Assembly: GCA_963580285.1 (NCBI GenBank)
Contig: OY757015.1
Location: 150,906,082 to 150,970,081 of the forward strand
DNA length: 64,000 bases
Direction: 5' to 3'
Source of the DNA: Lucinisca nassula
Taxonomy: Eukaryota > Mollusca > Bivalvia > Lucinida > Lucinidae
How positions within the stretch are numbered: position 1 is the first letter of the stretch; each line of letters opens with the position of its first letter. Positions 22,028 to 32,876 of this stretch are shown in pieces. A program made the translations under genes and the position numbers. The notes under the pieces were generated by a model that was given only the letters and a program-made list of their open reading frames with translations, ran no database searches and was not told the DNA's origin.

Positions 22028-22697
22028 GAGTTAACATAAACTAGAAGGGTCTTGTGACAAGGAATGCACATGTGAAATATGAAAGCCCTATCACTTACCA
22101 ATCGAAAGTTATGGCCAATGTTAAAGTTTTTAAAAAGTAGATGAAACTTCAAGGCCAAGGTCACAAGGTAAACAATTATGGTACCACAGGAAAGGTCTTG
22201 TGACAAGGAATGCACATGTGAAATATGAAAGCCCTATCAATTACCATTCAAAAGTTATGCCCAATGTTCAAGTTTTTGTGAATGTAAAAATTTTTAACAA
22301 AGAAGTAGGTCAAATGTCAAGGTCAAGGTCATGAGGTCAAAAAATATGGTATCACTGGAAAGGTCTTGTTACATGGAATAGACATATGAAAAATGAAAGT
22401 CCTATCACCAACCAATCAAAAGCTATGGCCAATGTTAATGTGTTTAAAAAGGAGGTCAAAAGTACGTCAAATGTCAAGGTCAAGGTAACGAGGTCAAAAT
22501 TTATGGTACCTCTCAAAAGGTCTTGTGACAAGGAATGCACATGTGAAATATGAATGCCCTATCAGTTACCATTCAAAAGTTATGCCCAATATTAAGGTTT
22601 TTTGCGGACAGACAGACAAACAGAGAAACAGATGGACAGACAGACAGACTGACCAAAAACTATATACCCCAGAATCATTGATTCCAGGGGCATAAAA
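22028..22697. repeat. About 160-bp tandem array, four units, GAC-rich tail
   Basis: 'aaaggtcttgtgacaaggaa' recurs near 22035, 22192, 22360 and 22517 with 'gcacatgtgaaatatgaaag'. A 'gacagacagacaaacagaga' linker and 'ccccagaatcattgattcca' follow. A weaker relative lies at 41930-42200. Confidence 0.8.
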
Positions 22698-22800
22698 ACT
22701 TTAAAACTATGTTGACATCAATGCCAATACAAGAGGCAAGACACTAGCTCTTCAGATGAGCTAAAAATTACATGATCATCTGCATCAATTTGTTGGGTGC

Positions 22801-23014
22801 TTAACCCTTGTCCTGCTGAGCCCAGATATGCCTTACCTTTCAAACAATGAAGATCCAGATCAGATGGCTTCTGAAGAAGCCATCTGATCAGGATCTACAT
22901 TGTTTGTCATTCAGATTGTGAATTTTTTTGCAAAAGTTTGCATCAAGTAATCTGATTGGTTGATAATCTGTAGTGGGTGTGGCATATATGAACATTCAGC
23001 AGGACAAGGGTTAA
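22801..23014. mobile_element. TTAA MITE, family B
   Basis: TTAACCCTTGTCCTGCTGAG to TTCAGCAGGACAAGGGTTAA, 214 bp including both TTAA. The core hairpin 'agatccagatcagatggctt' / 'aagccatctgatcaggatct' has A opposite A. No coding frame. Confidence 0.9.
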
Positions 23015-23035
23015 AGGTTCATAAGAACAACTTGA

Positions 23036-23332
23036 TTTGTTTGATTTGAGGTTTAACGTCCCCGTCAACACTGTAAAGGTCATTTTGGAGACGTTGCTTC
23101 CAATTTTGTGGGACTTTTACCCGACATTGAGATGAAATGACATCTCAAGCCCTGTCTCCCAAAGAAACCAATAGGGTTTATTAGCATGGACGGTCTGCCT
23201 CGCACTGCGGTTCCTGGACAGGCTTAGATCCTCTAAGCGGTTTACCGGTACTAGTGTGCAGGCCGGATTTAGCTCTGCGTGGAAGCATCATGCAGCCCAT
23301 ATATTTCTTCAAGCCCCTATGGGCAGGGGCAA
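23036..23332 (-). mobile_element. SINE-F copy with perfect 13-bp TSD
   Basis: Perfect TSD AAGAACAACTTGA at 23023-23035 and 23333-23345. It bounds the element from 'tttgtttgatttgagg' to 'tatgggcaggggcaa', 297 bp. This is the best definition of SINE-F in the window. Confidence 0.9.
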
Positions 23333-23460
23333 AAGAACAACTTGAACATTACAATCTAATGCACTTACATATGTAACACAACGTCTGATTGGAATATGTC
23401 AAAAAATTTTTGTGAATTTGTCAGAAATCCATAACCATGTCTTTGGTTTAATTTAATTTC

Positions 23461-23652
23461 TTAACCCTTATCTTGATGTTCACAACAACCCCTATTTTTG
23501 CAAACAGTATAGATCAAGATCAGATGGCTTCTGAAGAAGCCATCTGATCGGAATCTACACTGTTTAGCATTCAGTTTATGAATTTGTAGCAATAAATTAC
23601 TTCAAGTAATTTGGGTGTGGCTTAAATGAATATTCAGCAAGATAAGGGTTAA
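23461..23652. mobile_element. TTAA MITE, family B
   Basis: TTAACCCTTATCTTGATG to ATTCAGCAAGATAAGGGTTAA, with the core hairpin at about 23502-23567. Slightly shorter than the other family B copies. Confidence 0.85.
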
Positions 23653-25110
23653 TTTATCGAAAGGACTTCAGTTGACATGATGGTAAAAAGGAAGTCATGA
23701 AAGTTGTCTACCTTGCAGAAACATTGCCACGCCTACGGAACGATAGAATGCGTAACCATTGGTTAAGAACGTGAAGCAATTAGAGCGACATCCGGTTAGG
23801 AATTAGATCGCTAAAAAAGGTAAAGAAACTGTGCAGTTTCTGTGTTTCATAAGTTATATAATTTTTACGAGGAAGTTATTTAAAAAACGGGGAATTACAT
23901 TCAGGAGCCCATTGATATCGGCATCTTTGGAGTAAATACCAAATCCCGTACTTCACACATTTTGGCTAAATTTAGTTTCTCCTGCTGAAGGTGAACTCAA
24001 GCCTTAGAAAACGAGTGGTTTTTCGAGGTGTTTGTTGCCTTTTATTTATTACTGCGCTTTGCTACAAGTTCAGCGTATTAACATGCACACACAATAAACA
24101 TATATGGTTATATGTGTTGTGGATATTTTGCTTGTCAATGCAGCACTAGCGAGAAATCACCACGGAAAAGGTCGAAAATGGTTGGTTACGCATTAGATCT
24201 ATAGAAATGATAACAAAACTTGCATCTATAAAGCGGATCTGTTTTCATCTCCACGGCCCCAGAATCACCCGCACCTTGTTCTACGGAACCATTTTTAGCC
24301 AACCTGATAAGCAGTGCGCTATTGATTCGATAATGACATATTATTTTATGGAAACATTTTCAGTCTCCAGAATCATAGTACCGAATGATTTTCACTGACT
24401 TTTACGCTGTGTTTGTTTTATCAATGGTCCGGTAATTGCCTGAAATAAAATTAAACAGGTTTTGGAGTTTTAATTTCTGCGAAGAACTCCTCATCTGCCA
24501 AAATTTGCTGGTTAAGCATTAGATCGTCTGGTTAAGCATTCGATAGCCAGAGAGGAGAAAATCTCACCAGTTGCTGCCTAAGTAAATGCCAGCAGCTTAC
24601 TACAATAAAAGGTGGTCTACATATGATTTCTAAATTATGTTAAAATCACCAGAGAAAGAAAGCCGTGATGAAAAATACTTTTCTGGACAAGACCATTAAA
24701 TGTCTGGGTATCATGCTTATCTGACCGAATGACATAAGAGGTCATTACTTGCTTTTGTAGAAAACAAAATGGCCAGCTTACGCTTTTTAATGGCGATTAA
24801 ATCTATATCGTGTTTCTATGGTCAAGCATTAGAGAGCCAGGTTGAGCATAAGACACCCATGATTATAAACTTGGTGCTTATAAAAAATAGAAGTAAAGCA
24901 ATGATCAGGAATCAATACCAGCTGGCTATCCAAAATGCGATACATACAATCAGTGACAAACAATAACATAAATAAACCGCCAAAGAAGAACCGCCTTGTA
25001 ACAGTCAGTGAAAAGAATTCCACTGGGAATTGTTTGTCAATCGACCCAAAGGTGCTCAGAAGAAACGCTGTTCTATGCTTAAGTGTACGTGAATATCACT
25101 GACTTGTCGG
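23653..25110. other. Region with scattered 'GGTTAAGCATTAGA'-like motif
   Basis: No gene recognised. A motif close to GGTTAAGCATTAGAT recurs at irregular spacing: about 23790 ('ggttaggaattagatcg'), 24183, 24509, 24532 and 24824. It is not in tandem and not part of a family I know. Open frames here are short. Confidence 0.35.
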
Positions 25111-25189
25111 GAAAACTATTAGAATGAAAATAGTCACAGTGAGGTCAGACTGTTGTGAAAAACTAAAGATGGTTATCTTGGAAACATAG

Positions 25190-25265
25190 GATGGGCTTGG
25201 CAAAGAGTGTAGACCCTGATCAGACGTGCAGAATCCGGCGTCTGGTGAAGATGTACACTATTTGA
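25190..25265. repeat. Degenerate MITE core
   Basis: 'ggcaaagagtgtagaccctg', 'atcagacgtgcagaatccgg', 'cgtctggtgaagatgtacac': decayed palindromic core without arms. Confidence 0.45.
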
Positions 25266-25677
25266 TTGGACACTGGAATTTAAGAGATTAATGAAACAGT
25301 TTAAGACTATTTCTCCTACCTACACTCGGAGGCAATAGACCCACCAGTCCTTTGTTGTTGTTTTTTTAAATCACATTATATTTTGTGCAGAAATGAGAAA
25401 AATATCACAATTTTTCATCTTAAAATTTTCGTTTTTTTGGCGATAAAGGTTACATTGTATTTGTATAGGCGTGTTTTCGTAATGATTATTCAAAGAAACA
25501 AAATGATGTGGAGAAAACAAATGTCTACAACCTTTTTAGTACTTAATAAAATATTATCAATAGTCGGTCGATAGTGAACAAAAAACTGGACTTTTGGCTT
25601 AATGTAAACTGCCTAATCACTGCCTAGATACATCCGTGAGAAAATATTGCTCCATATTCAAAACGGTTTCAAAAGTT

Positions 25678-25825
25678 CCTCATATCTAAACATGATACTG
25701 CAGATGGAAGAAAATATTATAACTTGTATGTTCTATCAATTTATTATATCTATATTTTTTCCTCATATCTAAAAATGACACTGCCTATGAAACAAAATGT
25801 TATAGCGTGTATGTTTTATTAAGAA
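25678..25825. repeat. Two-copy direct repeat
   Basis: 'cctcatatctaaacatgata...tatagtgtatg'-type sequence occurs twice about 85 bp apart ('cctcatatctaaaaatgaca' in the second). Confidence 0.55.
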
Positions 25826-25874
25826 GGAAGATTAAAACATAACCATTCACGAGATAGCAGAATAGTCGTAGCAA

Positions 25875-26047
25875 CTCGTCTTAGGAGCAATTAAATAATT
25901 TTCACACTGATTGCGGATTAAATTTTATGATTGGGGAATAAACGCAAATTAGAGACATAACTTGACAATATTTTCACACCTTATCGACACGCACCGCAGG
26001 GTGGCAATTATATGACAGGGATAAACAATAGTGTCATAATTGAACCG
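25875..26047. repeat. Dispersed repeat, inverted relative to 46492-46668
   Basis: About 170 bp that match the complement of 46492-46668 along the length ('acgcaaattagagacataac', 'accttatcgacacgcac', 'gggtggcaattata'). No TIR or TSD resolved. The distant copy lies inside the Tc1/mariner-like element. Confidence 0.75.
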
Positions 26048-26062
26048 TTATAAATCAATAAA

Positions 26063-26240
26063 CAGTGTAAATCCAAATCAGACATCTGCGGCGTCTTTCT
26101 GAGGTGTCTGATCTGGGACTGCACTGTTTGCCAATGTCCCAAAAAAAGAAACGTCTGCGGCGTCTTTCTGAGGCGTCTGATCTGGGACTGCACTGTTTGC
26201 CGATGTCCCAAAAAGGGCCGCGGGCATATGTGGGTTAATA
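26063..26240. repeat. MITE core with internal duplication
   Basis: The 3' half of a family A-like core ('tctgcggcgtctttctgagg', 'tctgatctgggactgcactg', 'tttgccaatgtccc') is present twice about 70 bp apart. Right end 'atgtgggttaata'. Confidence 0.6.
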
Positions 26241-26976
26241 AATAAATTACAGGTAAAGTTTTTTCAACATTTTAATGCAAAATACATGCTTTCTGGTGAT
26301 ACTCGCACGCACGTGCATTTTCCCGCCTTTTGAAGACGATCGGGCGTTCTGATGTGTGCTACAAAAACTGGCCAAATTCTTACTTTTTCTCACTAACGCA
26401 TCCACCAAAATTTCAGCAAATGTTCCATGCGGGTAATACAACAGTATAACAGTTTTCCCCCAGATTTTGGCAAAAAAAGGGGGTGCGGGTAGTACGCAAA
26501 TGCTGGTAATACACACCCGAATACGGTACCTGTAGTTAAACAGCTCTCTTCTGTACAAACAGCCTTAGACAATGAACAATATAATCAATCTTCAAGCCAA
26601 CAGGGACAGCCATATATTTCACAGCAAATAAACTAAAACGTCTAAAAACTGTGAAAAATTGCCGAATCATAGTCCTCAAGATTTCGCAAGGACGAAAAAT
26701 TCTTTTCAAATTAGCTCATCCACATTTGCAAGTAAAATTACAGTATAATAGTCCTCAAGATTTCACAAGGGCGAAAAGTTCTTTTAGGTTATTTACATTT
26801 CCAAGTTAAATTTCAGGCAAAGCAAGCCAGATTCTTGACATTTTTTATCAGTTTGTTTCATTATTTCTATCATGTTCAGGAAAATTACATCAGCTAGGAA
26901 ATGACTTCAAAGAATTTTTACAGCCCTTTTATGGAACAACATTTTAATCTATAAGCCAGTTACACAACTTCTTTCT
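26241..26976. other. Intervening sequence
   Basis: No gene recognised. 'atagtcctcaagatttcgca' at about 26669 and 'atagtcctcaagatttcaca' at about 26749 form an 80-bp direct repeat. Confidence 0.3.
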
Positions 26977-27279
26977 TAGCCCCCGCCCATCGGGGCTTGA
27001 AGAATATATGGGCTGCATGATGCTTCCACCAAGAGCTGAATTCGACCCACACACGAGTACTGGTAAACCGCTTAGAGGATCTAAGCCTGCCCAGGCAATG
27101 TGGTGCGAGTCGGCCCGTCCATGCTTATAAACCCTATTGGTTTCATTGGGGGACATTGCTTGAGGTGTCATTTCATCTCAATGTCGGGTAAAAGTCCCAC
27201 AAAATTGGAAGCAACATCTCCAAAATGACCTTTACAGTGTTGACGGGGACGTTAAACCTCAAATCAAACAAACAAACAA
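26977..27279 (+). mobile_element. SINE-F copy with 13-bp TSD
   Basis: Plus orientation, 'agcccccgcccatcggggct' to (AAAC)n. TSD ACAACTTCTTTCT at 26964-26976 and 27280-27292, perfect. Confidence 0.9.
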
Positions 27280-27392
27280 ACAACTTCTTTCTGGAGCAGA
27301 TAGTTATTATTATTATTCGAGAAAAAAGAGCTTGACATTTCATGCCTGCCAGACAGACCCATATGAAATGTAAAACCTTATTTTCCTTATTT

Positions 27393-27436
27393 TCATCACG
27401 TTAACAAGTCCGTGAAATGAATACCCCTCTAAACCC
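27393..27436. mobile_element. FB-D copy e, left piece
   Basis: 'catcacgttaacaagtccgt', 'gaaatgaatacccctctaaa' is the left end of a foldback MITE. The rest resumes at 32362 beyond LIR-1. Confidence 0.75.
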
Positions 27437-28450
27437 CACACTGGTCAATACATACGCACAGGCTGCGTAGCGGTCGCATAGGCTTCGTATTTTGAACGCA
27501 TAGGCTTCGATGAAAAATGGCGGATGACAGTTCGTCAATAAAGGTAAGAAACTGTTTTTACGTTAAACTAACTGTTGTATTGCATTTCCCATTACTGACA
27601 TCTGCTTTACGGACCACTTTATTAATGTGCGGCTTCGTCTGTTGCAAGAAAAAGTTTGAAAAACGGAATATAGAAAAATAGACCCCAAAAGAAATTTGGC
27701 AGTCAACACGGATTCACCTGTATTTTCACTTTGGCCCGGTCGCCCTATGTAACTACACGTTTTCGGCTGGTGTTCTGGCCGATAATTTGTGAATAACGAT
27801 AATGAAATCGAAAAGCTAATATGCAACTTTCGTCATATCTTTTGCGAAAAATAAAAATCTTGATATTTCGATACAACGCGCGTAGCTTCGTTACCTATTA
27901 CAACGCAGAGGCTGCGAACTAAATTTGAAAGCCCTGTATTATGTAGAATAATAGCGAATGCTATTAAATTAATGTCGAGGAATCAGTCAACCAGCAATAG
28001 TTGGTGATGCTTAAGACATTCTGTATCATTTATACCGAAAACATTTTCAGTCTCAGCTGTGCAAATACATGTACAACATTTTGAGGCGAATGCACAAAAT
28101 CTGTCGATTTACAATTATTAACACCACCGTCCATAAACTCGGCAAGTCCTCGTCAAATCTGTTAAGTATTAAGCCAAATAATATTTGCACTGTATGAATT
28201 TTCGTCGTGTTTTTTACAAAGCACGTGGCTTCGGGGCGGGTTACAGAGATGGGAAGACGCATTACGAAAACACCCCTATTAAAATACCACTAAAAAAGAT
28301 AAAAAAAAAATACTTTCAGATAAAACATTCTGATAGGTTTACTATTTCTGCTCAAGACATAGTGTATGGGAACTTGTTACAACCGCCAGGACCAGGCGGT
28401 TTTATTGCGTATCCACAATCTGTATTATTGAGAAGAAATAAGGAAAACAA
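27437..28450 (+). repeat. LIR-1 left inverted arm
   Basis: Homologous to the complement of 31385-32361, with blocks of 60 bp or more identical (for example 27641-27700). The arm includes an FB-D copy from 28259. Confidence 0.85.
27517..27548 (+). other. Possible start codon plus short exon and splice donor in LIR-1 arm
   Basis: ATG GCG GAT GAC AGT TCG TCA ATA AAG (MADDSSSIK) is followed at once by GTAAGA. The opposite arm keeps the same reading frame (MADDSSSMQ) and GTAAGA at 32281-32250 on the minus strand. This may be an outward-in first exon carried by both arms. Inference only. Confidence 0.3.
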
Positions 28451-28532
28451 TGTATATCCCTTTAAAGCTCAGTTTAACTATATAAAAGTTGGATTTAAGG
28501 GGTCAGAATTATATGGGCATGTTTCCGTAATT
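28259..28532. mobile_element. Foldback MITE FB-D copy c, in LIR-1 left arm
   Basis: GCATTACGAAAACACCCC to 'atatgggcatgtttccgtaa', about 274 bp, centre 'accgccaggaccaggcggtt'. An open frame of about 145 codons runs through it and is repeat-derived. Confidence 0.75.
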
Positions 28533-29067
28533 CTCCGACTTCTATTTAAATGCTTCAATCGAATACATGCAGCTCCTACAAAACTTCAGCAAAGGTTCAT
28601 TAATCGCGTCTCCACTGTCTGATCCCAGTCTTCGTTTCCGATAAAATAGAAGCATCTGCTCATTAAACAGTAAACATATAAGCTAATTCTAGCCTTTGTA
28701 GGATCAAAGAAGAAAAAAAAAATACAAGACTTTTCTTTATCTCAGATCTATTTGCTTTATCTCAGATCTATTTTCAATCTCTGTCCTTACATCATAATTT
28801 TTGCTAACCAGACTGTCTTCTTCAACATAGCCTATCAGAATCTGAATTTCATAGTGACTTAGAATATAAATTCAGAAAAATACTTGCTTGCAATGATTTC
28901 AGTAACCCATTTTGTGAAATCATTCTTCGATATAATAAGATAAGATAGATAAAAATGTTTTTGCTTTGCGGCCCTTCTGTCGGCTGGATGCTTACTTATG
29001 ATTTAAACTGCTTCCTTTAACCCTTAAACTACAGTTTAAAGCAAAATGTGAAGACCCTGATAAGACG
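28533..29067. other. LIR-1 interior, no gene seen
   Basis: AT-rich. 'agctcctacaaaacttcagc' at about 28570 recurs at about 29634, a 45-60 bp direct repeat. 'tctttatctcagatctattt' is duplicated near 28735-28772. Confidence 0.3.
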
Positions 29068-29165
29068 CTGCGTTTGGCCCTTCAATTCATGTAATGTGAG
29101 CAACCAGTGAAGACCCTGATTAGACGCAGCGTTCTGCGGCATTAGATCTGGACATACACTGTTTA
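29068..29165. repeat. MITE core fragment
   Basis: 'gtgaagaccctgataagacg' and 'agtgaagaccctgattagac', then 'gcggcattagatctggacat': core with a duplicated left half, T opposite T at the mismatch site. Confidence 0.5.
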
Positions 29166-29429
29166 AAAAACCCAATCCATGATCTATGGATTTCCGTATT
29201 ACGCAACACGCTGTCTCTTCGAAGAAAAATAAACGTTGCTGTTTTCTATATACAAGTTCCCTGGATTTCCGACCAATCAGTGATAATCACGTGGACTTAA
29301 GCACTGTAGAGCTACTTGCACTTTTTTACTTTGTGACGATTGATAAATAATCGACCCAAAATCTAGTATTTGCCTTTTCAAAAAGTAAAGGGGTCATTCA
29401 TATTTAGCAATTGCAAGTATGCTTTATAT

Positions 29430-29553
29430 GCGGTAGGGTTTGAGATGTCATTTCGTCTCAGTGTCGGGTAAAAGTCCCATAAATTCGGAAACAATGTCTC
29501 AAAAATGACCTGAATGATGTTGTCGGGGACGTTAACATCAACACAAACAAAAA
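29430..29553 (+). mobile_element. SINE-F 3' fragment
   Basis: 'agatgtcatttcgtctcagt', 'gtcgggtaaaagtcccataa' to 'acgttaacatcaacacaaac': about 120 bp of the AAAC-tail end, diverged. Confidence 0.6.
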
Positions 29554-29689
29554 GGTTCCACTGAGTCATGCGCTGTGACATGAGAGGATTCTCTACCAAT
29601 AATGAGTTGACATACAACCGTTCGTTAGGGATACAGCTCCTACAAAACTTCAGCAAAGGTTCATTAATTGCGCCTCCACTGTGACATGA

Positions 29690-30511
29690 GAGGATTGGGC
29701 ACGTAAATGGGGCATGAGATTTCAGCCAGTTAAATGCAATATTATGCAGATAACTAGGAAGAGATCTAATAAAGTTGAGGCTTCTTACACCTTAGAGGGA
29801 ACGGTCCTCGAGAATGTGGACTCCATTAAATACCTTGGAGTGACAATCTCACACAACTTGAGATGGAATACTCATATTAGCAACATGTGTACTAAGGCAA
29901 ATAGAACGCTTGGTTTCCTGAGGCGAAATCTTCATCAGTGCCCTCAGGATGTAAAAGAGGCAGCATATAGAGGTCTTGTTCGCCCAATCTTGGAATATGG
30001 TAGTTGTATCTGGGACCCCAGTGGAGTGGTCCTTAACGATGAAATTGAGAAAGTTCAGAATAGAGCTGCTAGATTTGTAACAGGCAATTACTGCTTTGAA
30101 ACTGGGAGCATGACTGGAATACTTGGAAAATTAAAATGGGAGTCTCTCAAGAAAAGGAGAAAAGATAGTAGGCTAATCCTTTTATACAAAGGTCTAAAGG
30201 GTGCTGCCAGCATCCCAACAGATGACCTTGTTCCCCCAGCTAGACACTGTAGAAATCACCATTCGTTGGCGTTTCAGACCCTTAGCGCAAGAACTGACAT
30301 TTATAAAGAGTCGTTCTTCCCCAGAACCATTAGAGATTGGAATGCCCTTCCCGATTCGATTATTTCGACAGCTGAAGGTGCTGATGATTGTGTAGCTAAA
30401 TTTACCTCTTTGGTTAGAGCTAGGGACTAACTTCCCACATCACAGGTCCTGGTGTATGAATGTCATTTGACGTGTCACCAGTAACAATTCTGATTCTGAT
30501 TCTGACACCAA
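29690..30511 (+). pseudogene. CR1-like LINE reverse transcriptase, C-terminal part
   Basis: An open frame from about 29690 to the stop at 30430 encodes the C-terminal half of a non-LTR reverse-transcriptase ORF. Visible are WGMRFQPVKCNIMQI, followed by SIKYLGVTISHNLRWNTHI (thumb-side motif), LGFLRRNL, EAAYRGLVRPILEYG and VQNRAARFVTGNY, all usual in the connection region of LINE ORF2 proteins. The palm with the catalytic F-x-DD motif is missing, so this is a 5'-truncated copy. The start is a truncation point, not a true ATG. About 80 bp of 3' UTR end in 'aattctgattctgattctga', a (TTCTGA)n tail like the short tandem tails of CR1-group elements. No in-frame stop occurs in the remaining 240 codons, so the insertion may be fairly young. 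No matching TSD found. Confidence 0.8.
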
Positions 30512-31384
30512 CCTAGGCCAAATTCATCTGGAGCCAATGGCTAGCTTTGGCTACTTTGGTTGCTGTTTCATTTTCCTATATCAGTTAGGCAAATCCATAA
30601 ACACCCAATCAAAAATGAGGACTGCTGCATCCATTTTAAGAGTGCTCACGAGTGCGCATGGGTGGAAAACCGGACGAATCAACCGTAAGAAAAACCTGAA
30701 TTGTAAAATGGCCCCTTTTATACTGTCTGCTGCATCTTCTTAAAGTTTTTTCTTTCTTTCTTTTTTTTTTTAATAATATTTTCGCTTATAGGCAAACAAT
30801 GTGGACCAAGATCAGACTGGATCAGACTTAGATTGGTTCAGGTAACATTTAAAGAAAGCAGCAGATGACTATGCAGACGACATTTGTTGTGATTGACATG
30901 TAAGATAGCTATCTTCAGAGCTGCTGCTTCCCTCACTAAATTCCTGATCACAAGTTTCCCTGGACTCAAACATATAAGGCTGAATATCTAAAGTGAAGTC
31001 CCCTCAAAGAGTGGCCAGTTCTTGCTTATTTTGCTCCATTTTAAGCTTCTGTTTTAAACCTCAACATTGCTACATCTGCCTATTCAGTACACACCAAGCT
31101 TCTAGATCCCTCATGGATGACGTCAGGGCATGGCTGTGGTTAATTGGAATTTTCAAGGTCAGTTCTTTAGCAGAGTAAATGGCTGGAGATTACACAGTGA
31201 TAAAATCCTTATCAGACCGCTTAGAAACCTGCAGTATTCAGTAGAAGAAAATGGTTTATTGATGTTTACCTATTTATTGTAACAGATTATCGCTTTCCTG
31301 TCTCCTTTAACAGATTTGACGAAGACAGACTTACCAAGTTTATGAACGGTAGTGTACATTGACAGATTTTCTGCATTTATTATA
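30512..31384. other. LIR-1 interior, no gene seen
   Basis: Contains a degenerate MITE core near 30790 ('aggcaaacaatgtggaccaa') and a T-rich run near 30755. 'cttaccaagtttatgaacgg' at about 31332 duplicates arm sequence at about 31661. Confidence 0.3.
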
Positions 31385-32361
31385 TTTCCTTATTTATTCT
31401 CAGAAACACAGATTGTGGATACGCGTTAGAACCGCCTGGCCCGGGCGATCAGAAATATCAAAACTATCAGGATGTTTTATCTGAATGTTTTTATCTTTTT
31501 AGTGGTATTTTGATAGGCGTGTTTTCGTGATGCGTCTTCCCATCTCTGTAACCTGCACGTCGTAAATTCCTAAGCCACGTGCGTTGTAATAAAAACACGA
31601 CAGAAATTCATACAGTGCAAATATTATTTGGCTTAAAACTTAATAGATTTGGCGAAGACTTACCAAGTTTATGAACGGTAGTGTAAATAATTGTAACTTG
31701 ACAGATTTTGGCATTCGAATCATAATGTTGTATTTGCATAGCTGAGAATGAAAATGTGTTTGGTATAAATGATGCAGAATGTCTTTAGCATCATCAACTA
31801 ACGCTGGTTGGCTCATTTCTCGATATTAATTTAAAATCATTCGTTATTATACTGCATAATTCAGGGCTTTCAAATTTAGTTCGCAGCCTCTGCGTTGTAA
31901 TAGGTAACGAAGCTACGTTCGTTGTATCGAAATATCAAGATTTTTGTTTTTCGCAAAAGATGTGACGAAAGTTGCATGTTAGCTTTTCGATTTCATCATC
32001 ATTATTCACAATTTATCGGCCAGAACATCAGCCAAAAACGTGTAGTTACATAGGGCGACCGGGCCAAAGTGAAACTACAGGTGAATCTGTGTTGAATGCC
32101 AAATTTCTTTTGGGGTCTATTTTTCTATATTCCGTTTTTCAAACTTTTTCTTGCAACAGACGAAGCCGCACGTTAATAAAGTGGTCCGTAAGGCAGATGT
32201 CAGTATTGGACAACGCTATACAACATTTAGATTGACGTAAAAACCGTTTCTTACCTGCATTGACGAACTGTCATCCGCCATTTTTCATTGAAGCCTATGC
32301 GCCCAAAATACGAAGCCTATGCGACCGCTACGCAGCCTGTGCGTATGTATTGACCAGTGTG
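31385..32361 (-). repeat. LIR-1 right inverted arm
   Basis: The complement of the left arm. It carries a truncated FB-D copy (about 31399-31533) at the same internal position as the left arm ('gtgatgcgtcttccc' against 'gggaagacgcattac'). Confidence 0.85.
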
Positions 32362-32602
32362 AAACCCCACCTTATATAGAGAAAACTGGGGTTTACGGGG
32401 GTGAATATTATTTTCCTTATTTCTGCTCCAAGACATAGGTTGTGGGTACTCATTATAACCGCCTCACTGAGGCGGTTATAACGGGCACCCACAACCTATG
32501 TGTGAAGTATAAATAAGAAAAATATCACAGATTTTCATCAGAAAAGAAGCCATTTTTGACATGTGAAAATATGCACTATGTAACATGGGTGTGTTAGTGT
32601 TA
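32362..32602. mobile_element. FB-D copy e, right piece
   Basis: Continues the element begun at 27393: 'cttatatagagaaaactggg', 'ataaccgcctcactgaggcg', 'acccacaacctatgtgtgaa', ending 'taacatgggtgtgttagtg'. The central palindrome is intact. Confidence 0.75.
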
Positions 32603-32876
32603 TGTCTCTGAAAAAGAAAAATATTTTGAGGATGCTGTCTGCTAGTTGTGATTGGGGCTCTAAGGATTAAAACAAAATCCTACCTGAATCCATTTTAAAG
32701 CCACTCAGAATTCTGTCTTTAAGAACACTAATTCTGTTATTCACCTGAAAATAAACAAAAAATAAAAGAAAGGTAAGAATGCCGTAGAATGCTGTCAGAT
32801 AGATGCTCCATCACATCACATCCATAAAACTACCCCCATTGTAAACTCCAATCTATATACACAAAGTAGGGTTTGC

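Larger units (their letters stand above)
27437..32361. mobile_element. LIR-1: 4.9-kb element with about 1-kb inverted repeats, 6-bp TSD
   Basis: Begins CACACTGGTCAATACATACG and ends CGTATGTATTGACCAGTGTG. Arms 27437-about 28450 and about 31385-32361 align over their whole length. Flanking AAACCC (27431-27436 and 32362-32367) is a likely TSD: joining the flanks rebuilds the FB-D sequence 'cctctaaaccccaccttata'. Subterminal CGCATAGGCTTCG occurs twice in the left arm and nearly twice in the right. The 2.9-kb middle holds a CR1-like LINE relic and a SINE-F fragment but no transposase I recognise. 6-bp TSDs and long TIRs occur in Polintons, but none of their genes or AG ends is here. Confidence 0.75.

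Noticed and set aside
28185..28622. A 145-codon open frame
   Set aside because: It runs through the FB-D foldback MITE in the LIR-1 arm; the sister FB-D copies do not conserve the frame.
27563..32235. Matching open frames of about 87 codons in both LIR-1 arms
   Set aside because: Conserved because the arms are conserved; composition and lack of homology argue against a protein. Only the short MADDSSS module with its donor is kept as a lead.
27437..32361. Polinton identity for LIR-1
   Set aside because: Although TIR length and 6-bp TSD fit, the ends are CAC not AG, and no polymerase, integrase or capsid-type gene is visible in the 2.9-kb interior.
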